Source: Flavobacterium ovatum (lineage in GTDB: Bacteria > Bacteroidota > Bacteroidia > Flavobacteriales > Flavobacteriaceae). From it: a stretch of DNA of 64,000 nt. Shown here piece after piece: positions 59,012 through 64,000 of the stretch (the first letter of the stretch is position 1; each line of letters starts with the position of its first letter). The translations under genes were made by a program, and so were the position numbers. The notes below the pieces were generated by a model. It did not search any database and was not told the DNA's origin. It saw only the letters and a program-made list of their open reading frames with translations. The DNA is taken from contig NZ_CP160035.1 in NCBI RefSeq assembly GCF_040703125.1, positions 744,001 through 808,000 of the forward strand, written 5' to 3'.

Positions 59012-60160
59012 ATGCTATTTTCAAATATTTTAGGACAAGATCACATCAAGAACCACCTCACCCAGAGTGCTAGTTCAGGACGCATTCCACATGCGCAGCT
59101 TTTTATAGGACCCGAAGGCTGTGGTACCTTAACCATGGCAATTGCTTATGCGCAATATATTTTGTGTCAAAATCAAAACGGAGAAAACACGGGAGAAAAT
59201 GCCGCTTGCAACCTGAAGTTTGACAAAATAGCCCATCCTGATTTGCATTTTGTATATCCTACAGTAACAACAGATGAAGTAAAAGCCAAGCCAAAAAGTA
59301 TTGATTTCATTACTGATTGGAGAGAATTTGTCTTGCAACAGCCTTATGGTGGACTGTTTGATTGGTACGCTATTCTTGGCGTAAAAAACAAACAAGGAGA
59401 AATTCGGGTTGATGATGCTCAGGAAATATTAAAATCCTTGGCTTTAAAGTCCTACGAAGGCGGTTATAAAATTATGATTGTCTGGATGGCAGACAAGCTC
59501 AATACTGCAGCTTCCAATAAATTATTAAAGTTACTCGAAGAGCCACCAGAGAAAACAGTCTTTATATTGATTAGCGAAAACGAAGAAGACATTATTCAAA
59601 CCATTCGTTCGCGTTGTCAAATTTTGCATTTTAATGGATTGAGCCAATCTGTAATTGCAGATGCCTTAGTTGCCAAAGAACAAATAGACGAAAAATTAGC
59701 CTTGAAACTAGCCCATCAAGCGCAAGGAAATTATAACAAAGCCTTGCATTTATTGCATGATGACAGCGAAGAACATCCCTTTGAAGAATGGTTTGTTACT
59801 TGGGTACGAGCTGCTTTTCAAGCCAAAAAAGACGCTTCGGCCATTCATGATTTGATTACTTGGAGCGAAAAAATAGCGGCATTAGGAAGAGAAAGCCAAA
59901 AGAAATTCTTGGATTTTTGTATCGAAATGTTTCGACAAGCACTTTTACTCAATTACGAAACACCGAGTTTGGTCTATTTTGAACCCAAAGTTCCTAAGTT
60001 CAAATTGGAGAAATTTGCTCCTTTTGTCAACGGAAACAACATTCACGAAATTTACAGCGAAATTGGCGAAGCCATGTACCACATAGAACGTAATGGAAAC
60101 GCAAAAATAATATTGACCGATTTATCTATAAAACTAACCCGCCTTATTCATAAAAAATAA
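59012..60160 (+). CDS. holB: DNA polymerase III delta' subunit
   Basis: A 382-residue clamp-loader subunit. The AAA+ N-domain contains GRIPHAQLFIGPEGCGTLTM, a degenerate P-loop, and cysteines at about 49-65 that may form the zinc site. YKIMIVWMADKLNTAASNKL with LLKLLEEPPEKTVFILIS is diagnostic, followed by IRSRCQILHF (SRC motif). It helps to load the sliding clamp. I chose the ATG at 59012 since the family starts with LFSNILGQD; an upstream frame would overlap the predicted promoter. Confidence 0.93.
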   Translation: MLFSNILGQDHIKNHLTQSASSGRIPHAQLFIGPEGCGTLTMAIAYAQYILCQNQNGENTGENAACNLKFDKIAHPDLHFVYPTVTTDEVKAKPKSIDFITDWREFVLQQPYGGLFDWYAILGVKNKQGEIRVDDAQEILKSLALKSYEGGYKIMIVWMADKLNTAASNKLLKLLEEPPEKTVFILISENEEDIIQTIRSRCQILHFNGLSQSVIADALVAKEQIDEKLALKLAHQAQGNYNKALHLLHDDSEEHPFEEWFVTWVRAAFQAKKDASAIHDLITWSEKIAALGRESQKKFLDFCIEMFRQALLLNYETPSLVYFEPKVPKFKLEKFAPFVNGNNIHEIYSEIGEAMYHIERNGNAKIILTDLSIKLTRLIHKK

Positions 60161-60165
60161 CCAAC

Positions 60166-60549
60166 ATGAACAATCCCGCCTCACTACTAATTCTCGTTTT
60201 TTTGAGTATGACCTTTTTGCAATCTAGTTATGAAAAGCTTTTTTACTGGGAAGACAATCTTACCTTTCTCAAAGAGCATTTCTTAAAAACAAGATTAAAA
60301 AACTTGGTCAAACCAGCCTTAATCAATTTAGTAATAATGGAATTGATATCGACCATCCTTTGTTTTGTAGGCGGAATCGAATTAATCATTAGCGATGGAA
60401 GACTTTTTGGTTTTTACGGTGCCGTATTTTCTTCAATTACCTTATTAATGATGCTTTTTGGTCAACGACTAGCCAAAGATTATGATGGTGCAAGAACCAT
60501 TGTAATTTATTTTATACCAGCAGTGATGGCGGTATATTGGTTGAACTAG
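60166..60549 (+). CDS. Small DoxX-like membrane protein
   Basis: A 127-residue protein with four predicted membrane helices (residues about 3-20, 50-70, 82-103 and 110-125). The layout and SYEKLFYWEDNLTFLKEHF suggest the DoxX-like family, whose members are of uncertain function in membrane redox. It follows holB by 5 bp on the same strand and is probably co-transcribed. Alternative: an unclassified four-helix membrane protein. Confidence 0.65.
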   Translation: MNNPASLLILVFLSMTFLQSSYEKLFYWEDNLTFLKEHFLKTRLKNLVKPALINLVIMELISTILCFVGGIELIISDGRLFGFYGAVFSSITLLMMLFGQRLAKDYDGARTIVIYFIPAVMAVYWLN

Positions 60550-60603
60550 AAAAATAATCAATGGCAAAGTTCAATTGCAAAAATCAATTTCAAAGTTCAT
60601 AAT

Positions 60604-60641
60604 CTTTGTGTCTTCTTTGTGCTTTCTTTGTGTACTTTGTG
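60604..60641. repeat. CTTTGTG array with 11 bp period
   Basis: CTTTGTG starts at 60604, 60615, 60626 and 60635, so four copies at spacing 11, 11 and 9, followed by GTTAAAA. It lies between the DoxX-like and thioesterase genes. A decayed relative lies at 434..468. Confidence 0.6.
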
Positions 60642-60687
60642 GTTAAAATTTCGCTATCAAAGAATTATGAAATAATCAAAAATTACT

Positions 60688-61197
60688 ATGACCCCAAAAC
60701 ATCCTTCAGAATCTTTGGCTATACATACTGATTTGGTTTTGCCAAGTGAAACCAATCATATCAACAACCTTTTTGGAGGAGAACTTTTGTCGCGTATGGA
60801 TCGTGCCGCTAGTATTTCGGCACAGCGTCATTCCCGCAATATTGCCGTTACCGCATCGGTAAATCATGTAGCTTTTACAAAACCTATTTTGCTAGGAAGT
60901 GTCGTGACTATTGAAGCCAAAGTATCTAGAGCCTTCAACACCTCAATGGAAGTTTATATCGACGTTTGGGTAGAAGACCGTCTATCTGGAGAAAAATCCA
61001 AAGCCAACGAAGCTATTTATACTTTTGTAGCCGTGGATCAAAACGGAAAACCTGTAGTTATTCCTCCCATTATACCAGAAACAGCTATTGAAAAAGAACG
61101 ATTTGAAGGCGCTCTAAGACGCAAACAATTGAGTTTATTGTTGGCTGGAAAAATGAAGCCCAGCGAAGCTACAGAGCTGAAAGCTTTGTTCGATTAA
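60688..61197 (+). CDS. Acyl-CoA thioesterase (hotdog fold)
   Basis: A 169-residue YciA/ACOT-type thioesterase. LVLPSETNHINNLFGGELLSR contains the family motif with the catalytic asparagine/aspartate region, and TASVNHVAFTKPILLGSVV follows. A helical C-terminal tail (GALRRKQLSLLLAGKM) extends the hotdog. It hydrolyses acyl-CoA to free acid and CoA in the cytoplasm. Its promoter region contains the CTTTGTG repeat array. Confidence 0.93.
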   Translation: MTPKHPSESLAIHTDLVLPSETNHINNLFGGELLSRMDRAASISAQRHSRNIAVTASVNHVAFTKPILLGSVVTIEAKVSRAFNTSMEVYIDVWVEDRLSGEKSKANEAIYTFVAVDQNGKPVVIPPIIPETAIEKERFEGALRRKQLSLLLAGKMKPSEATELKALFD

Positions 61198-61259
61198 TTC
61201 AACTTCATTCGAACAAAGCTTATCTTCAATGAGATAGCTAAAAACAAAAACAGCATTTT

Positions 61260-61280
61260 TATTTAGATTAAATACAAATA
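61260..61280. promoter_or_regulatory. Imperfect iron-box-like palindrome before 61339
   Basis: TATTTAGA (61260..61267), a 5 bp spacer and TACAAATA (61273..61280), two mismatches to the perfect version. It abuts the -33 element (61282) of the predicted promoter of the next gene. Confidence 0.5.
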
Positions 61281-61281
61281 A

Positions 61282-61313
61282 TTTGTTGTTTTCAAAATAA
61301 GTTATTAAATTCG
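61282..61313 (+). promoter_or_regulatory. Promoter of the 61339 gene
   Basis: TTTG (61282..61285), 20 bp spacer, TAAATTCG (61306..61313), one mismatch to TAnnTTTG. Confidence 0.4.
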
Positions 61314-61338
61314 CACCCTATTTAATACACTTAGACAT

Positions 61339-61692
61339 ATGTCTCAAATTCATTTTAGTCAAGAATTTTTATTTGAAACCCCAAAAGGATATAGTTATCA
61401 ATGTGATACAACAAATACTATCATCATCAACTTTAGTGATACTATTGTAAAGTATAGTGTTCGTGATTTTTTGATTTTTCAAAGAAAAGTAAATAGTGTT
61501 GCCATTCTTGACATGATTTATGATTTATCAGATTCCTGTGATTCAAAATTAATTCAAAACACCAAGACTAATTTTTCAAGAAACCTTACCATTTGTGAAA
61601 TTATTCAATTGAGAGAATTATTAAATGGAACAAAATTCACACTAGTACTTCATTCTATGCTTAACGAAGTATTGAATGATGTTATGGTTTAA
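61339..61692 (+). CDS. Unknown protein downstream of an iron-box-like palindrome
   Basis: A 117-residue soluble protein that I do not recognise. It starts MSQIHFSQEFLFETPKGYSY, has cysteines in YQCDTTNT, SDSCDS and TICEIIQL, and a mixed alpha/beta pattern (DTIVKYSVRDFLIFQRKVNS). The C-terminal half is helical. Its control region carries a TATTTAGA-type palindrome, and ferritin follows on the same strand 120 bp later with its own promoter, so a role in iron handling is a reasonable guess from context only. Confidence 0.65.
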   Translation: MSQIHFSQEFLFETPKGYSYQCDTTNTIIINFSDTIVKYSVRDFLIFQRKVNSVAILDMIYDLSDSCDSKLIQNTKTNFSRNLTICEIIQLRELLNGTKFTLVLHSMLNEVLNDVMV

Positions 61693-61725
61693 ACTTAACT
61701 TTTACAATCCTAAAAACCTTCATTT

Positions 61726-61746
61726 TATTTAGATTGAATTCAAATT
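61726..61746. promoter_or_regulatory. Weak iron-box-like half palindrome before ferritin
   Basis: TATTTAGA (61726..61733), 5 bp, TTCAAATT (61739..61746): left arm perfect, right arm with three mismatches. Confidence 0.4.
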
Positions 61747-61752
61747 TAAAAG

Positions 61753-61766
61753 CTATAGCGCTATAG
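61753..61766. promoter_or_regulatory. Perfect 14 bp palindrome in the ferritin promoter
   Basis: CTATAGCGCTATAG, exact palindrome, centred 21 bp upstream of the -7 box at 61781. This is the usual place for an operator covering the -33 region. Confidence 0.45.
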
Positions 61767-61780
61767 TAGGATTTATTCCG

Positions 61781-61788
61781 TAAATTTG
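61781..61788 (+). promoter_or_regulatory. -7 box of the ferritin gene
   Basis: TAAATTTG, an exact TAnnTTTG match 25 bp before the ATG at 61814. Confidence 0.5.
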
Positions 61789-61813
61789 AGAGTAACTAAA
61801 AAATTGAAGTAAA

Positions 61814-62341
61814 ATGAAAGATTTATTAAGAACCAACTCTTCACTTCACGAGGGAATAGAAAAACTATTAAACTTACAATCTAAGATAGAAAGTGATGCG
61901 TCTAACAAATATTTGGCTATGGCCTCCTGGTTGGACCGAAATGGATATGCAAACACAGCGGATTATTTATACGCACAATCTGAAGAAGAGCGCATGCACT
62001 TCCTGAAAATATTCAAATACATTACTGAATTAGGCGGAATTGCTATTACCCCTACAATTGGCGAAGTACAACAAGAATTTCGATCTCTAAAAGAGGTTTT
62101 TGAAATTGCACTACAAAATGAAATTGCGGTAACACATGCTATCAATAAAATTGTTGCCAAATGTCGAGCGGAAAACGATTATGCCACCGAAGAATTCATG
62201 ATGTGGTACGTAAGAGAACAAAGAGAAGAAGAAAAAAATGCGAGACGTGCACTAGAACTATTTGATCTAATTGATGAAAATGCTCCTTCTGGAAAATTCG
62301 AATTAGACCGAGAAATTGCCAAAATTGGCGCTGCGGTATAA
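61814..62341 (+). CDS. ftnA: Ferritin
   Basis: A 175-residue non-heme ferritin. The ferroxidase centre is indicated by LQSKIESDASNKYLAMASWL and AQSEEERMHFLKIFKYITELG, with EIAVTHAINKIVAKC and MMWYVREQREEEKNA providing further E and H ligands. It oxidises and stores iron in a 24-mer shell in the cytoplasm. The promoter region carries a weak iron-box-like sequence and a separate perfect palindrome. Terminated by a GCAA-tetraloop hairpin. Confidence 0.95.
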   Translation: MKDLLRTNSSLHEGIEKLLNLQSKIESDASNKYLAMASWLDRNGYANTADYLYAQSEEERMHFLKIFKYITELGGIAITPTIGEVQQEFRSLKEVFEIALQNEIAVTHAINKIVAKCRAENDYATEEFMMWYVREQREEEKNARRALELFDLIDENAPSGKFELDREIAKIGAAV

Positions 62342-62361
62342 AAGATCAAAAACTATTATTT

Positions 62362-62392
62362 AAAACTCTTATTGCAAAATAAGAGTTTTTTT
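62362..62392 (+). terminator. Ferritin terminator with GCAA tetraloop
   Basis: AAAACTCTTATT (62362..62373) and AATAAGAGTTTT (62378..62389) form a perfect 12 bp stem closed by GCAA and followed by T. It reaches the stop codon of the convergent gene. Confidence 0.9.
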
Positions 62393-62648
62393 ATGCTTTC
62401 ATATCCTCCATCATTTTTTCCGCTTGACTTAAAGTCACTTTTTCGTACCATTTATTTTCAAACTGATTATAAAGTATAGGGGCGCACTTGCAGCGGTCAC
62501 TACATTCGATTTTAAAAATCTCAATTTCGTTTTTCAAACCATTTTCTTTGATGGTTTTCTTGAAATATTTTTTTATTTCGTTATGTTTTCCACATTTACT
62601 TCCAGTGCAAATAAATAATGCTTTTTTTGGAAAGGGTATTGTGCTCAT
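62391..62648 (-). CDS. Thioredoxin-like [2Fe-2S] ferredoxin domain protein
   Basis: An 85-residue protein with the thioredoxin-like ferredoxin pattern: C14 and C19 in ICTGSKCGKH (Cx4C), then C49 and C53 in ECSDRCKCAP (Cx3C), plus C55. Such proteins are related to the NuoE/HoxE cluster domain and to Azotobacter Fe-S protein I. The partner is unknown. It is convergent with ferritin and next to the helicase gene (36 bp). Its location among iron-linked genes is suggestive. Confidence 0.88.
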   Translation of the reverse strand: MSTIPFPKKALFICTGSKCGKHNEIKKYFKKTIKENGLKNEIEIFKIECSDRCKCAPILYNQFENKWYEKVTLSQAEKMMEDMKA

Positions 62649-62684
62649 AATTCATCAGTTTAGATCACAAAGATAAAACTATAA

Positions 62685-64000
62685 TCAAGCATTTTCTATT
62701 AATTTCATATTAGAAACAAACTTTGATGTCTGTTCCATATCAAAATATTTATCCTTCAAAAGCTTTACCTGATACTTTTTAGGCAAATAAACTCCCCATT
62801 TAGAAAAATCTAATAAAACAGGATTTGACTCTAAAAGAGTAGAAATATGTGGGTCAATATCACTTAATGGTAAGGATATAGAATTCCATTTAGAAATTAA
62901 TTCTTTTTTTGCAACTTGAATATAAAATGAACTACTTGCATCGTCCAAAATATTTGTTATTCCTGCTATATTCAAAAGTAATTGAATGGTCCTATTTACT
63001 CGTGTTCCTGTAAAAGTAAAAAGTTCTATTTTTTTGTCGGATGATAATAATGGACGGTCATATTCTAAATCTTGAATATTAAAAAATGAAAAATCTTTTC
63101 GTATTATTTCTAATTCATCAGAACTAAGTTCGTCGAGAAAATCATAATTTACTTCTGAATAAAGAATATCAAGTATTTTTTCTCTTATCTTATGATGTAC
63201 TGCACCACTGTTACCAAAAAACATTGGTTTTTTTCCATCTCTAGCGGGAATTACTTCAATCTTTTTTGCTTTGAGGTCTACATATTTAATCTTCCAAATT
63301 TTGGCGGAAAGTAAAATATTTTCATCTTCAATAATTTGCGGAGAAAAGGGAACTTCACCAATTTTATTACCAGCATTTACTACCTTAAAATTTTCTTCGG
63401 TCTTAAAGACGCTATAAAATTCGCGGCTGTTAACCACTTTTTCTCCTTCTATTCCAATTATAACCTCCTGTTGAATTCTCTCAAGGAAGTCTATTTCAAT
63501 TAAATGATTAATAATTTCTTCAACTTCAAATAATTCAATTCTTTTAAAAGCAGAGTTTTCAAGAAGCTGACTTATTAAATCAGGGATTTTAATTCCTGAG
63601 TATCCTTTAGTTATTGACAGTGCTTGATGCACTAAAATATCATAAGGCTTTTCATTTGTCTGTGGCGGTTCAATATAACCTTCTTCGTATAACAACCAAC
63701 AAGCTATAGATTGAAGCAGACTCCATTCATTTGTAGCGTATAAATATAAACTGCTACTCTCTCCTTCTTTTCGTCCGCTTCTTCCCACACGTTGAATTAA
63801 AGAAGAAATACTATTTGTTGCATCAATTTGAACAACTGCGTCAACGGCTCCAATATCAATACCTAATTCTAAAGTAGATGTACATGAAATACAAAAATTC
63901 TTTCTGTCGTTGTTTTTTGCAAAATATTCAACATATTCCCGAACTTCTCTATCAACTGATGAATGATGTGAAAAATAATTAGAATGACCTTTTACTAATT
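62685..64000 (-). CDS. Lhr-type SF2 helicase, C-terminal part (cut by window edge)
   Basis: The frame is open from the window edge at 64000 down to 62685 (438 codons). At the edge it reads SHHSSVDREVREY, CTSTLELGIDIGAVDAVVQI (motif V) and IQRVGRSGRKEG (motif VI), typical of the second RecA lobe of Lhr helicases. The following winged-helix and beta-barrel part (EFYSVFKTEENFKVVNAGNK, IGEVPFSP) matches the Lhr core. The GTG at 63788 is an internal codon, not a start. Lhr proteins act in DNA repair, and related helicases occur in phage-defence loci; nothing here decides between them. Confidence 0.85.
   Translation of the reverse strand, partial: LVKGHSNYFSHHSSVDREVREYVEYFAKNNDRKNFCISCTSTLELGIDIGAVDAVVQIDATNSISSLIQRVGRSGRKEGESSSLYLYATNEWSLLQSIACWLLYEEGYIEPPQTNEKPYDILVHQALSITKGYSGIKIPDLISQLLENSAFKRIELFEVEEIINHLIEIDFLERIQQEVIIGIEGEKVVNSREFYSVFKTEENFKVVNAGNKIGEVPFSPQIIEDENILLSAKIWKIKYVDLKAKKIEVIPARDGKKPMFFGNSGAVHHKIREKILDILYSEVNYDFLDELSSDELEIIRKDFSFFNIQDLEYDRPLLSSDKKIELFTFTGTRVNRTIQLLLNIAGITNILDDASSSFYIQVAKKELISKWNSISLPLSDIDPHISTLLESNPVLLDFSKWGVYLPKKYQVKLLKDKYFDMEQTSKFVSNMKLIENA

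Noticed and set aside
62649..62690. GTTTAGAT followed by ATAAAAC upstream of the [2Fe-2S] protein as another iron box
   Set aside because: Only the left half resembles TATTTAGA and the right half does not match; too weak to list.
63786..63788. GTG as a start of the helicase gene
   Set aside because: Sequence upstream to the window edge continues in frame with helicase motif V (TLELGIDIGAVD) and the first part of motif VI, so the codon is internal.

Overview
The window reads as chromosomal DNA of a Flavobacterium-like member of the Bacteroidota. The evidence is the AT-rich composition, the near absence of Shine-Dalgarno sequences, many TAnnTTTG-type -7 promoter boxes, a type IX secretion C-terminal sorting domain (1792..4671), many lipoproteins, and families typical of the phylum (DUF2452, DUF2480, DUF3078, DUF4837, DUF5689). 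No CRISPR array, rRNA operon, complete IS element or prophage is visible.

Layout. 1..4671: end of a YicC endoribonuclease gene, an ArsC-like protein, a DinB-like protein and a large secreted BNR-repeat protein. 4672..6186: AT-rich DNA with decayed ORFs. 6187..12479: a tightly packed seven-gene light/photorepair operon with three different photolyase/cryptochromes (an uncommon bacterial subgroup, the 4Fe-4S PhrB type and CRY-DASH) plus a flavin reductase, DUF2452, DUF2071 and a 45-residue DUF2256 zinc-ribbon protein. 12623..14537: a hypothetical gene, a GIY-YIG gene joined to a tRNA remnant, and a tandem tRNA-Asn array holding two intact genes and two identical pseudo-tRNAs with a palindromic insertion. 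14671..18744: RseP protease, an oxidoreductase and a serine hydrolase. 19106..22765: an iron-sulfur assembly cluster (sufS, lipoprotein, sufE, DUF59 protein, DUF2480) interrupted by a GxxExxY gene enclosed in ~60 bp inverted repeats. 22864..34181: envelope proteins, HflX, an FKBP lipoprotein, a giant AsmA-like protein, a TonB receptor with its DUF5689 lipoprotein, and cytochrome c.

34272..45060 is a nearly complete heme pathway: hemA-hemC-hemD-hemE-(unknown)-hemF-hemB on the minus strand, and an AraC-type regulator, hemH, a MATE transporter and hemJ on the plus strand. Only hemL is missing from the set, and HemJ supplies the protoporphyrinogen oxidase step. 45124..58739 holds a sensor kinase, an enoyl-CoA hydratase, acyl-ACP desaturase with PlsC, rnpA, an S41 protease with an OmpA protein, a LysM lytic transglycosylase and pgk. 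59012..62648 holds holB, a DoxX protein, a thioesterase, ferritin and a [2Fe-2S] protein. The right edge cuts an Lhr-type helicase gene.

Two layers cut across the gene list. First, one palindrome (TATTTAGA-N5-TCTAAATA) lies perfectly before sufS and before the araC/hemH side of the heme cluster, and in weaker form before an unknown gene and ferritin; this points to an iron-responsive regulon. Second, the intergenic DNA carries several dispersed repeat families: a GATTAACGATTTTTGATT element, a TAAG repeat with 9-10 bp period, a CTTTGTG repeat with 11 bp period, a CACGAATT family and a two-hairpin element. One of them encloses the GxxExxY gene as inverted repeats. No function is known to me for these repeats; the links drawn between them are inference from sequence alone.
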